Shown here one piece after another: positions 47,034 to 58,647 of a stretch of DNA of 64,000 nt. The notes under the pieces were generated by a model. The model ran no database searches. It was given only the letters and a program-made list of their open reading frames with translations, and was not told where the DNA came from. Made by a program: the position numbers and the translations under genes. Origin of the DNA: Astropecten irregularis. Its lineage: Eukaryota; Echinodermata; Asteroidea; Paxillosida; Astropectinidae. Positions within the stretch are counted from its first letter, which is position 1. Every line of letters starts with the position of its first letter. The stretch spans positions 10,622,614 to 10,686,613 of the forward strand of contig OZ020258.1 of assembly GCA_963971285.1 (NCBI GenBank), given 5' to 3'.

Positions 47034-47550
47034 TTTGTTTGACATTACCTTCCTGTTGAATAACATGTAAAGAAATTTGGTAAGCAACATTCCCACTTAG
47101 CATAGACATTTAGTAAGCACTAAGCAGGCAATTCGAAATAACCCGAACTGCAAAAATGCGATAGTCTTGTTGGACATTATACTTTATTTTTGAAATAGCA
47201 TGGAAAGAAATTTAGTAAGCAACATTCCGACTTAGCATAGAAATTTAGTAAGCAAGCAATTACAAATAACCCGAACTGCAAAAAGGCGATATCTTAAGTT
47301 TGACATTACTTTCTTGTTGAAGTATAGCATCATAGGCTAAAGAAATTTGCTAAGCAACATTCCCACTAAGCATAGATATTTAGTAAGCAAGCAATTAGAA
47401 ATAACCCGAACTGCAAAAAGGCAAGTGTTTGACATTATACTTTCCTGATGAAATAGCATGAAAGGAAATTTTGTAAGCAATATTCCCACTTAGCATTGAA
47501 ATTTGGTAAGCACGCAATAATCATATTATATTCTCATGTATTAAACCCGA
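47034..47550. repeat. tandem array, four units of 128-140 bp
   Basis: TAACCCGAACTGCAAAAA recurs at about 47139, 47267 and 47402, and in part at 47542. Each unit also carries TTTAGTAAGCAA blocks and a TTTGACATTA segment. Confidence 0.85.
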
Positions 47551-47599
47551 ACTGTATCGGTTTTTCGCTGGAAATATCTGTATATTGTCCATACTTCAA

Positions 47600-48034
47600 A
47601 TGTTTTTTTGTCAAAGAAATGCAGATTCATGAGCAAAAATATCAAGAATGATACAGTTACAGTCATCTGTGAAATTCTCAGTCCAATACGGTGCACACTG
47701 TTTGAGAAAAACAGTGAACACGCCCACGTTATTTTAAAAATCTTTTTACCGTTATGTTTGATCTTTTAAAGATCAACATAGTTGTTGGTCATTGGTTTGA
47801 CTTTTTTTCTGGATAAATACACCATTTCAGGCAGAAATATTTCAACGGTATGTTTCTACCATCACCGTCTTTATACCCTATTAGTTATAGGTAAATCTGT
47901 GAAGACTTCTGTTTCGGTAGGCTACCAAAGAATGATTCAAAGATTCAAGATTCAAAGATTTAAAATTATTACTTATTGGTAAATCTGTGAAGATTTCTGT
48001 TTCGGTATGCTACCAAAGTATGATACTACCTTTA
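47600..48034 (+). mobile_element. family A element with duplicated right end
   Basis: From TTTGTCAAAGAAATGCAGAT to TACCAAAGTATGATACTACC and TTTAA. The segment GTAAATCTGTGAAGA, with TTCTGTTTCGGTA, occurs twice near the right end around a short AAGATTCA repeat. The left TIR is lost. Confidence 0.82.
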
Positions 48035-48522
48035 AGTTAGAACGCTCCATTTTGTTCCTTCATTCCTTTCAGTATATAGTGATCATATCTCAAATTAGGC
48101 CCTATACTTTTGTATAATTTTCCCCGCCATTTTGTTTTCCGGTGGTATGACGGAACCATAATGTCAATGACATGACTGAGGCAATTTGCGATCATGTTTA
48201 CGGCATCCGTCAAGAATCAAATGTAATATTTATTGTGTTTGCCTCCAAGTTGCCCGAATGACGAGGTACTTAGCCCCACTCGAGTCGCCATCAATTTTTC
48301 AGACTTCTTATTTGGCAGATGACGGGGAAATTACTCCATGCATCATTGAACTTAATGTATAACGTGGTGTGCATAATACTAGATACTCTATGTATTCCCT
48401 TTCACTTTATAATACCATGATGTGCTATTAGATGCATCGCTAAGTATGTAATGTTACTCCCGTGCTACATGAGCGCACAGCATCTTGCATGTTCAAATGA
48501 GGTACCATTTTTCATTGTGTGG
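48035..48522. other. no gene recognised
   Basis: Unique-looking sequence. Confidence 0.4.
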
Positions 48523-48705
48523 TTAAAGGTAATATCATACATTGGTTTTTGTCAAAGAAATACAGATTCATGGGCATAAATATCAAGGACGATACAATAA
48601 TATTCATCTGTGAAAATTTCAGTCCCATACGGTGCCCACTTTTTGAGAAAACAGTAAAAGACGGCCACAGTATTTCTTAAGTCTTTTCTCTTTTATTACT
48701 TTAAA
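48523..48705 (+). mobile_element. family A element, right part missing
   Basis: TTAAAGGTAATATCATACAT to about CTTTTCTCTTTTATTA; it stops just before the family D copy. Confidence 0.82.
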
Positions 48706-48717
48706 GACCATCGAGCA

Positions 48718-48856
48718 CAATGGATTTCACTAAACTCATCGTAACTTACTATCAATCGTAGGACTTATGATGCATTGCAGCCCTGTGTAGGATACGATAG
48801 GTTATCCTTCGTAATTCGAGTTACGATCGATCGTAGGGCTTCGTGAAATCGACCCA
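48718..48856 (-). mobile_element. family D element
   Basis: AATGGATTTCACTAAACTCA to GGGCTTCGTGAAATCGACCC. Confidence 0.88.
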
Positions 48857-49239
48857 AAGACTGTTTTTACGGCAGGGCGGCAGGCTCAGTGTCCTAATGC
48901 GATACCACGACTTCCTATGTTCATTGTACAGAAGTTGCTCTGAACATCTCTCCGTTTGGTTAAATGGTTTTGCAAACCATGCATTGAAAAAAATATGCAT
49001 TGACTGAACCTCTTACGATGACATTTAAATTGAACCTTTTTTACTATTCTAAGTGCTGCCACTTGACTCGTTTCAGTTCTCGGTTCTAAAACGGCTGTCC
49101 TGAAAATCCAAGTAGCTCATTTATCAAAACCGACTCTGTAATGTGACTGGATTTTTAGTTTTGGCTTGTGTCATATTAATGTAACATACGTACTCTGCGG
49201 TCGTGATAATTTATCTTTGGGGCAAGTTCACGAAATGAC

Positions 49240-49371
49240 GCTTGAGGATTGGCTTGGGATTTATTTTGAAGGGCTTGAGATACGTGATGACGAAGTTGGA
49301 GCCTTTCTTCGGCTTCGTCATGTGGCCCAATCCCTTCATTTCGTGTTATGGGCCTCAATTGGCGGTATAGC
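49240..49371 (-). mobile_element. family H element
   Basis: On minus, TACCGCCAATTGAGG, GAAATGAAGGGATTGG, GACGAAGCCGAAGAAAGG and AAATAAATCCCAAGCC appear in the same order as at 63139-63300. Confidence 0.75.
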
Positions 49372-50338
49372 GATGTAAGTTCGAAGCCAAGCCTCAACTG
49401 AAGCCTGCTGGTTTCGTCACGCACCATAATACTGGATGGGGAGGGGGGGGGGGGGAGGGGGGTCATTGACCATTCCCGCAATAAACAACTCAGCAGAATT
49501 CGCTGAAACACCATAACAGTCCTGTTGTATAAGACTTCAGTCGACCCATAGCTCCGTGGTCGACCCAAGGTTACCGGTATAAAACCTTGCCCTTCGGGTT
49601 GTCCTGAAACCACGTTCCTGGCCCTGTCTTTTCACTGCACTGGTTATAACTGGTGTTATTCTGTACCAAAAAATAATTGATAATACAAAATCTCGAACAC
49701 GAGAGAAAAGACCCCAGGGTATAATGCGTAGAACCCTGACCCTGGCAAAGTAAACAGTATGACTGCATAGATGTCCTTGAAGAGTTACAGAATATTATGC
49801 CTCATACGTGGGTTTATCAACTCACTCCCACCCTGGTTCAACAAACTTTGGTGTTGCGAGGTAGTGGATGTACATGGTTTCCTCAGATACTGGTGTGCAT
49901 ATGCTCTCATTGCACTCGCCTCATAGATCCGCACGCGAACCAGCGACACTATAGTCAACAAATGTCTTCCGGTACTTCATAGTATTAAACTGGTAACGTT
50001 TTCTCGGTACTGCACTATTAAGGGGGTGTTTCGCGGGGGCGTTTCTAATAATTCCCAGAAGGTTTCTTTTTGTGGGGGTGGAACATGGATGAGTAAATCA
50101 CACGTGATCTCACTCGCGTCCCTAACCATTTCCATTTGTCCCCCCCCCCCCTCGAAATTCCGAGACTAATAGTACAACTGTAGAATGTTGAGGGACCGTT
50201 GTGTTTGCTGCCCTCAATAGCCCGTGAGTGTTACGTCTACCCTACTGAGTACATAGTACATACATGGTCGTGTGTTACTGTTTTTGCATGCTTAGTTGTG
50301 TCATTGCTAAAGCTAAGAACGCCTCTAGCTCTACGTTC
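49372..50338. other. no gene recognised
   Basis: G-run at 49439-49462 and C-run near 50140. A 145-codon minus frame (49176-49613) crosses the family H copy and the G-run and has no domain. Confidence 0.5.
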
Positions 50339-50339
50339 T

Positions 50340-50553
50340 GGGGCCAACTTCATAGAGCTGCTTAGCTCAAAAAAATCGCTAAGCATGACATTTCTGCCTT
50401 GATAAAAACAGGATTAACAACCCAATGTCCATGTGTTGTGTATCACTTGCAATTGTTCTTTGGCTGCAGTGTTCGCTGACCATGAAAATCAAATAGATTT
50501 TTACCATTTTTGTGCTAAACATTTTTTTGTGCTAAGCATGGAAGTGGACCCTG
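50340..50553. mobile_element. family F element, right end decayed
   Basis: GGGGCCAACTTCATAGAGCT, GCTTAGCTC, TTGTGTATCACTTGCAATTG and GTGCTAAGCATG; the terminal CTATGAAATTGGCCCC is eroded. Confidence 0.75.
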
Positions 50554-50965
50554 GTTGTTCTAAACAAGCATCAAAGTTCAGTTTTCTAAACGAGATCGAC
50601 ATGTTTGCGCAAGTGAGTTCACGAATGTCGACACAAAGTTGTGAGGCGCCCTCTATGTGCGGCTCTTACAGTTTCAAATACCATTACGTCATCGCTGAAG
50701 TAACGACGAAACTAATGTAATGAGAAAACCTTGCTACAACCATTTTACATCACCATCTCCGTTGTTTTTTAGCCAAAGTGAAAAAAGCGCGTGTGTAAAA
50801 TCGAAAGTAATAGTTGTTTCGCAAATTTCAAAATCCCAGAGGTGTAACAAAGTATACACGCTCGACACATTGCTCACATTGATGTTTGACGTACAGCGAG
50901 AGAAAAGCATTTAATAATCAGGTTGAACAGCGAAGCCTTTGATATCTCAACAGGTGTGAAGCGTA

Positions 50966-53003
50966 TGGGCGGCCAAAAGGGCCAAAATCAAACAAATGTT
51001 TAGAAGGACAAAAAAATCATCCAAAGATCAATTTTATTCAAACAAAGGACAAATCAACAAAAGAACACATTCACGAGAAGACAAAATGTAAATCAAAGGA
51101 CAAAACTAGAAGAAGACAACTTCACAAGAAGACAAAATCAAACAAATGACAAAACGACAAGAGGACAAATTTACAAACAGACAAAACCAAAATCAAGCAA
51201 AGGACAAAATGACAAGAGGACAAAATTTACAAACAGACAAAACCAAAATCAAACAAATGACAGAACGACAAGAGGACAAATTTACAAAAAGACCAAACAA
51301 AAATCAAACGAAGAAAAAAATAACAAGAGGACCGATTTAAAGAAAGAAGTAAAAAAACAAATCACGCGCAAAACCACAAGAGGACGAATGCACACAATTA
51401 AGGACGAAGTGAAAATCAGACGACCGCTATTACACACACACATGTTGGAAAACTGAAAAGGTCACTCACGTACACAGGACGAACATTTTCACAAACGGAC
51501 AAAGGTCGTTGCGATGAGAACTGACCAGCACCGAACGATGGGGGCAGCCCCCATTGACCCCCCCCCCTTAATCTCTATCTCTGTCTCCATGGATCGTTTT
51601 CGAAACGAGTGGACTGTGCTTACAGGCTTCCCATTCACTCCAGTCCGAGCTTGAATATTCTGATAAATACCACAAAGCTAGGATGTGGTCTTATAGTATA
51701 AGTTATAGGATGAGTTTTTTTTCCAATAATTAATTGTGTGGAAGTATACGAAAAAAAGAAAGACTCCAAATCAAACAGTGCAATGTGTTCCAATATTTAA
51801 ATCACCATGTTGTTGTATTGCTTTCGATCACAATGTACGTAGGCCTATGCGAACCCCATGAAAGGTTCTTTTCCTTCCTCCATGTTCCGTCTAACGGCTA
51901 TAACGATTTTAAATTGTATGCTTGAAGTTTATGCTTGTATAGGCTGTAGCTGTAAAGTTGAAAATCCACAATGTCAAGCTAGCTGTCAAGCAAAATAATT
52001 CAAAATCGGCAGGGACAGCCTATATATACTACTAGCAGACGTCTTTTGCTTCTCATGTGCCTTCAATCCCTTCATTAGTAGTAAAATAAGACTGTTAAAA
52101 ACTTTGTTTTCAATTGCAGGGCCATGCAAAAATCAAGAGTTTACCGGATTTTTTGCAGTTGTCACAAGCCAAGAGAAAGTACCCTAAATGCGGGCATGTA
52201 CTACATGTACATGTACTTAATGTACAGTAAATGCAGTAGGCCTACATAAATTAATGAACACACAGTGGCTGTACTCTAGTTTGTTTTAGCTAGGGTATTA
52301 CGTAACAGATGTGCTACAGCAGTGAACCAGATCTATGCCCTGAGGCAAATAGTACTCCTGGGAATTCACTCCAGCAGGTTGTCCACTAAAATTGTAAAGG
52401 GACCTCCAAAAACAATTGAGACAGAGAATGGGGCCCGCCCCCATCGTTCGGTGCTGGTCAGTTCTCTTCGCAACGACCTTTGTCCGTTTGTGAAAATGTT
52501 CGTCTTGTGTGAGTGAGTGACCTTCTGAGTGTGCGGTCGTCTGATTTTCACTTCGTCCTTAATTGTGTGCATTCGTCCTCTTGAGGTTTTGCGCGTGATT
52601 TGTTTTGTTACTGTCTTTCTTTAAATCGGTCCTCTTGTCATTTTTTTCTTTGTTTGATTTTGGTTTGGTCTTTTTGTAAATTTGTCCTCTTGTCGTTTTG
52701 TCCTTTGTTTGATTTTGGATTTTGTCTTTTTGTCAATTTGTCCTTTTGCCGTTTTGTTCTTTGTTTGATTTTGGTTTTGTCTTTTTGTAAATTTGTCCTT
52801 TTGCCATTTTGTCATTTGTTCGACTTCGATTTTGTCTTCTTGTGAAGTTGTCTTCTTCTAGTTTTGTCTTTTGGTTTACATTTGTTCTTTTCGTGTATTT
52901 GTTCTTTTTTCTCGATTTGTCCTTTCTTTGAATAAATTTGGTATTTAGATGTTTTGTTTGTCCTTCTTAACTTTGTTTTAATTTTGGCCCTTTTGGCCGC
53001 CCA
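50966..53003. mobile_element. 2.04-kb foldback element with about 580-bp inverted arms
   Basis: The left arm (50966-51558) begins TGGGCGGCCAAAAGGGCCAA and the right arm (52427-53003) ends with its complement. Inside the arms a GACAAAATGACAAGAGGAC-type minisatellite recurs every 50-60 bp. The inner ends read GAACGATGGGGGCAGCCCCC and its mirror. The flanks GTGAAGCGTA and TAGAAGCGAA agree at seven of ten bases. The 870-bp centre (51559-52426) has no recognisable transposase. The open frames in the arms are repeat products. Confidence 0.85.
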
Positions 53004-53072
53004 TAGAAGCGAACCCTGTTTAAATCGTTGTATGTGAGTCACGCGCTGTCCGCGGACCGTGTCACGAGACCT

Positions 53073-53838
53073 GGCTCAGCCCCGGTGTGGCGGTCTCAGC
53101 TGACTCCCCGTCTCAGCTGTCTCCCCTGACCTAGGGGGACAGTTCAGTCCGACACGTGCACGGTCTCATTGGTCTCCCTTGCTGAGATGTCCCCCCATGA
53201 CTAACTATCGCACGGTACCGTGCCTCATATAGCGAGAGATTAGTTGATGTTATTAATTCATTAATTAGTTTAATGAAGTATTCTTTTGGGTACGAAGAGT
53301 GAGCATTCTCTGGGGAATATTCGTCAATTTATATAAGGGTCTACAGGTCCAATTTAAGGCAAATAGCACTTCGTCCTACATCCATGATGGGTTTATGTCT
53401 ACCCACGTCATGTTAGTCCATCTGTCAGCTTTCAACCTTTTGACCTCGAACTATTAAACCAAACCAACCTCCCCCCATTTCTTTCCCAATCCCTCCCCTT
53501 CTTTCTGTTTCTTCCCTTATTCACCCCCCTTTCCTTGACCTCCATGTCTTTACGTTAAAACCCCTGGTTCAGCTAGTGTTTTTTGTAGAGTGTCCATTCC
53601 TTTACTGTAGTATTTTGTAATAAATCACAGAAGCAATGCGTGGCCTTCAAAAGAAGGAAAAAACCTGTTGTGTTGTGAAGCACGGAATGCACAGCTCGAC
53701 CACAGCTCAGTACGCCACTTAAACGGACGACTTTACCGTTGTTGTGCGCAGAGATAGCATGACGTATTGGTACTATATTTAGTAAGGGGGACAGCTGAGA
53801 CGGGGAGTCAGCTGAGACCGCCACACCGGGGGCTCAGG
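53073..53838. mobile_element. about 766-bp inverted-repeat element
   Basis: CCCGGTGTGGCGGTCTCAGC followed by TGACTCCCCGTCTCAGCTGT at the left is mirrored by ACAGCTGAGACGGGGAGTCA and GCTGAGACCGCCACACCGGG at the right, about 45 bp almost perfect. The interior is unremarkable. It starts only 70 bp after the foldback element. Confidence 0.7.
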
Positions 53839-54028
53839 GTCGTTGGGCCCCGGGGGTGGAGTCACTCTCGCACACGTCCCATGATTTAATGCTCGTAGTA
53901 TTTCACCGCTGACGATTTAATAGGGGAAAAAAGTATTGGCGAAACCGAAAGAGCCTTTACACACCCATTGGGAAATTGGAACAAGGCCTCGTTGAGTGAT
54001 TCGATATGACAGTTGGTACAGAAGATGT

Positions 54029-54125
54029 TCCGTATCGTATCCTAAGTAGGGCTGCAATGCACCATAACGGTCATACGATTGATAATATAAGCCTAAGTTA
54101 CGATGAGTTTGGTGAACTTGACCCT
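54029..54125 (+). mobile_element. family D right half
   Basis: GTAGGGCTGCAATGCACCAT to GATGAGTTTGGTGAACTTGA; the left half is missing. Confidence 0.75.
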
Positions 54126-54236
54126 ATTGAGATGCCCAACTTAGGATATGCTAATTGATATTCAGAGAAACGTTATGATGATGAGATACACTGTGATCGC
54201 ACTCGTGGTGTGAAAAACCACGTGAACGATCCTCAT

Positions 54237-54377
54237 GATCGATTTCATCAAACTCATCGTAACTTACTACCAATCGTAAGACTCAGGCCAGTACGTGGGA
54301 AAGGCCACCTACGATATAGGTTATCCTTCGTAACTCGAGTTACGACCGATCGTAGTGGGCTTCGTGAAATCTACCCA
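54237..54377 (-). mobile_element. family D element
   Basis: GATCGATTTCATCAAACTCA to GGGCTTCGTGAAATCTACCC. Confidence 0.88.
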
Positions 54378-55373
54378 AGTCATTGCGTACAAAATTTGTT
54401 TCGATTTCAAAATTCAAAAGCCAAATTCGTAGAATAAAAAGGCCATCAAAAGACCTCTGTATGTATCATTCAGTGTGTACGATCTTCAACACCATGGATG
54501 AACACACGGCGTCAACATAATGACGCAATAACTGTTATTGCGGCCTTCATCTCGATTCAATCTGTCCTTTTGTCAAAGTTGGCAATTTCGGTGTATGATT
54601 GTGAAAGTAATAAAAAGAAAATATAAGGAAAAGAAAGGCAAAAGCTGAAAAGTTTTTTTCAAACTGAATTGTGGATCGCATGGGTGCCCGTGGCACAAAC
54701 AAGTAAAATTTCTTTGATCGCTGAACAATGCTCGTTATATTATATAGCTTCAACATCGAATATTCACTGTGCGCTCGCTGCTTGAACACTATGCGTCAGC
54801 TCGAAATTGTTTACTCAAAGAAAGGAATATTCAAGTCAACCTTGTGACCCACTTTTCAAGTCGTCACATGGGCCTGTATACATACCTGTAGTAGATATAA
54901 TGAGTATAATGCCACGAGTTAAAGCCATACATACATATGTATTAACACCATTCCTATATAGCGCTCCCTTTCAACCCACCTCTGCAGCTGTTCTGTAGCT
55001 AGATATTATGTTTTGTTTTGATGCAAATTGGTATTCATGTATTCATGAGTAGGATTGTAATGTTGACCCCCTAAAGGAACAGTTGACCTAATAGAGCAAT
55101 CGATCTATGACACAAACGTTCACATTAATGCCATGAATTCCTGTAATTGTATGAAAAAGATTTTTCCTCTATAGCTCAATAGTTTCGCCTCGCTTGTTAT
55201 TATGCAGCTTGCTTGCCATCATCAACCCAATTCAGCTGAGCATTTTTATTTCCTTTTCTGGGTCAAGTTCGTTTCAGTTTCAGGGCTTGTCCTCTTTTTC
55301 AGCCGCTACTTCCTCATTCATAATAATACTTCAACATAGTATAGCGCCCTCGGTGGCAAAGAGGAGGTTTTTA
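54378..55373. other. no gene recognised
   Basis: AT-rich; frames under 81 codons without domains. Confidence 0.45.
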
Positions 55374-55620
55374 TACGAAACGGAGGACGCCAAATGGCTC
55401 AGACTCGGACTCAAATTCCAACTCTGACATCCATATGCTGAATATATAGGTGGTGGGTTTTCAGGGGAGCTGAAACCTTTTTCCTTTTTCCTTTTCAAAC
55501 CAGTGAATCTACTTCCGAACCGCAGCCAAAAGCCTCTATTTTGATACCCGTTATTTTGAGAATGGATTCGTGAAAAAATGGAGCCAGAGTCTGAGTCTGA
55601 GCCTGAGCCTCCGTTTCGTA
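55374..55620. mobile_element. family G element
   Basis: TACGAAACGGAGGACGCC at the left and GAGCCTGAGCCTCCGTTTCG with TA at the right; the interior is homologous to 13194-13360 but without the long hexamer array. Confidence 0.82.
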
Positions 55621-55624
55621 AATC

Positions 55625-55803
55625 CCCATAGGGGCTTTATGATTAGGCTTCAGGCTATAGGCTTAATTGGGATTTATTAACCACTGCCATTTGGCGTCCT
55701 AAATGACATGGCTTGAGATACATGGCGAAGCTGGAGCCTTTCTTCGGCTTCGTCATCATGTGGCCCATTCCCTTCGTTTCGTTTTGTGGGCCTCAAAATC
55801 CCT
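55625..55803 (-). mobile_element. family H element adjoining family G
   Basis: GGGATTTATTAACCACTGCC, GGCGAAGCTGGAGCCTTTCT, TTCGGCTTCGTCATCATG and GGGCCTCAAAATCCC. Confidence 0.65.
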
Positions 55804-55867
55804 GTAGCGAAATAAGCCGGAATCAAATGACTCTTTCAAAACGGTACGGAAGTCACGCAAGTAGTGT

Positions 55868-55950
55868 GCGTTGCGCCGTGGCCTAATTGTCCGCTAATGA
55901 GTTTGTCGTGAATTCCACAGGTCGCGGGTTCGAACCCAGCTCATGATTGT
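55868..55950 (+). mobile_element. tRNA-derived SINE head
   Basis: An A-box-like TGGCCTAATTG near 55879 and a B box GGTTCGAACCC near 55927. No cloverleaf with a proper acceptor stem could be built, so a working tRNA is unlikely. Confidence 0.55.
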
Positions 55951-55971
55951 GGTTCTTGACTGAGTCCAGGG

Positions 55972-56075
55972 CAAAGAATTTCACAGATGATTATTACTGT
56001 ATATCTTTCTTGATATTTGTGCCCATGAATCTGCATTTCTTTGACAAAAACCAAAGTATATGAAATTACATTTAA
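55972..56075 (-). mobile_element. family A terminal fragment
   Basis: TTTCACAGATGATTATTACT through GCATTTCTTTGACAAAAACC to AAATTACATTTAA. Confidence 0.75.
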
Positions 56076-56435
56076 TACTTCAGTTGTAGGCCTATATAAC
56101 CTTGAGAGAAAATGTTGAAGCGTGGCCCTGTGTATAACAACGTGACTTTCCTAGAAGTAATATTCCTAGAACGCAACGTGTATGGCGTAATAAGCCGAGT
56201 GCTATTCGGTAACCTTAGCCGTGCACTGCTAGTATACGTTACTAATACTATAGTGTATTGATTGATGTAATATCGCATAACACCCATATCGTTCTGCGAA
56301 ATGTAGAAAATGTTACTGATTTAAAACACAGATGCTCGAAGTTGTTGGCTCTGACTGGAAGGGGGTGTACATGAGAACTCATTTGGTGAAAATTCACCTG
56401 TTGGACACCGAGATACCAAAATTGAAACGATCACT

Positions 56436-56758
56436 CAGGCGCGGTTCTAGAGTCAAAATTTGGGGGGGGGGGGGCTAGAAGAGCCATTTTTTTTTTGGGG
56501 GGGGGGGCTAGAAGACCCAATATTTTGGGTTCTTAACACTCGCTTCTGCTATGTCTTATTAGGGGTCGAAAAACATGCACAATATAGCCCACACAATGCG
56601 TTTTTTTTTTATGTCATTGGCGCTTAATAACTGAAAAAATCCAGTATTTTCAAGAAATATTTTTTTTTTTCACTTGCATTATTTTGGGGGGGCTAGACCA
56701 AATTTTTGGGGGTCTACAGCCCCCTAGCCCCCCCCCCCCCCCCGTAGAACCGCGCCTG
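56436..56758. mobile_element. family E hAT-like element with perfect 8-bp target duplication
   Basis: CAGGCGCGGTTCTAGAGTC to GTAGAACCGCGCCTG, flanked on both sides by CGATCACT (56428-56435 and 56759-56766). The interior is homologous to 19825-20150. Confidence 0.92.
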
Positions 56759-56810
56759 CGATCACTTGCTTAAGTTATAGGCCAGTGGCGTCAGACAAGT
56801 CATCAGACCA

Positions 56811-57064
56811 GGGCCAATTTCATAAAACTGTTAAGCACAAAAAATTGCTTAGCACAACAATGTCTCGCCCAATAAAACAAACCACCCATTGAAAATTCCT
56901 TTTGATATTCAATGGTCAGCGAACAACCGCCACATTACAATCATAAGTGATACACAACACATGGAAATTGGGTTGTTAACCCTGTTTCTATTAACTAAAA
57001 AGACATAAAATAATGTCATGCTTAGCAAATGTTTGTGCTTGAACAGTTTTATGAAATTGGCCCC
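56811..57064. mobile_element. family F element
   Basis: GGGCCAATTTCATAAAACTG to TTTTATGAAATTGGCCCC, with GCTTAGCACAACAATG inside. Confidence 0.88.
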
Positions 57065-57359
57065 TGGGGGTATGGTCCTGTAGGTGGGTCGTACACAAAT
57101 GCATACATACATTATATAGGGCCTATATATACATGAAAACCTGGGGTTCACACCCCCCCCCCCCTCACCTCGTGATATACGCCCATGCTAGGCTACTCCA
57201 ACTGTTGGCCCTCAAAATGTCACAAAACTGAATAACTCCACTTCTGTGCAACATAAACAGCCCATTGTTCAATCATTAATTAGCTTTACCGTAGAACCTA
57301 TAGCCATTTGGCTTTATTACAGTACGATCATTTCTCTATCGCGGAAGTTTATTAACTGA

Positions 57360-57826
57360 TATAGTACATACAGGATTGGCACATGCAGGATTGGTAACAT
57401 GCCCAAACAGAAATGTTCACAGATTTACGTATAACTTTTACGATATGACGAGGGTGCTGGTAGAAACATCCCATAAAAATATTTCCGGCTGAAATGCTGT
57501 ATTTATCCAGAAATAAGTAAAACAAAGACCGAAAACAGTTTTCATTTGATCAAAACTATTCTTTGTGTTTTATAAGAAAAATTAAGTCGGGTTTTCGCTA
57601 TTATCTTGTGACTCAGAATGTCCGATTGAGCTCAAATTTTCACAGGTTTATTATTTCATGTAGGCTTACATGTTGGATCAGACAAAGTTAGTCTGGTTCC
57701 CGGACCCCAAAAGCTCCCAAGATTTTTAATAAGAGTCGTCAGGGAATCTTTGGGCAGGGAACCAGACTAAGACAAAGTGTGAGTGTTGTTCTGTGGCCTT
57801 TACCAATCATGTATTATACTTTTAAC
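57360..57826 (+). mobile_element. family B element with nested short TIR element
   Basis: ATACAGGATTGG (with a local ACATGCAGGATTGGT duplication) to ACCAATCATGTATTATAC. Interrupted at 57690-57770. Confidence 0.85.
57690..57770. mobile_element. 81-bp TIR element with 9-bp target duplication
   Basis: TAGTCTGGTTCCC and GGGAACCAGACTA ends, flanked by AGACAAAGT on both sides, the length typical of Mutator-like elements. Related copies lie at 34312-34413 and 29692-29745. Confidence 0.85.
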
Positions 57827-57829
57827 GTC

Positions 57830-58647
57830 AAGGACTAACAGAATTATTTTTGTCAATATGTAAAGTTTATGAGAATCTGAGTCATAGCATTTCAAAGAAC
57901 TGGCGATTACAAGTTCCACTTCAAGCGAACTATAGCCTGGAACACTACCTACACACAGCTTCACTGTATATCATTGTATTTAATATCAAGGGTCGACTAC
58001 TTGGCCCAGCTTGTGCATTAAGATTATATTGCCCATGAGGCATGCATATCGGTTCAATGATAATCATAATAGAGTTTCAGCTATTACGTAACCTTTAGGG
58101 AGAAGACCTTGAAATGGACGTTTCTATATAATAACAACCTATGGCTCAGCGTGTATGCTCTAAGGATCATGACGCTGCGCCTGCTTTATATTATTATCGA
58201 TATATACAGTTTCACAGAAATTACATCATCGGTTACCTCTTAAAAATACAAAATTGCATGTGTACAATTAATTTCCATAACAGCTGTTTTCTGCGTAATT
58301 ATTATGGGGGTAATTATTTAGTGCAGTGCAATTGATGAGTGCAGTCAGCTTTTTTGGCATGGATGTAATGCCGTATTAACGATTACGTAACTGCCCTAGC
58401 TGGAAAGCCTTGAGAAAAGCCTAGCAGTCCAGCTGCTTTGATTGGCTGAGGCCAACCTCGTCCTTGACACAATGTCACAAATATAAATTGGTTTTCCAGA
58501 ATTGAAACTTTGTAGAAGACCCCCAGATTTGAAAACAAAATAGGACTGCATTTTATAAAGTGTGTTGGGGATATTGTTTCCGTCACAATATTAACACTAT
58601 AACCAGACTTTTGCAAAAAAACGAAGAAGAAGATAAAATTCATCATC
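57830..58647. other. no gene recognised
   Basis: Unique-looking sequence with frames under 90 codons. Confidence 0.4.

Noticed and set aside
47034..47550. CRISPR-like regularly spaced repeats
   Set aside because: Units of 128-140 bp are diverged along their whole length without a repeat/spacer pattern, and the DNA is eukaryotic.
49176..49613. A 145-codon minus frame
   Set aside because: It crosses a family H element and a poly-G tract; nothing in it resembles a protein family.
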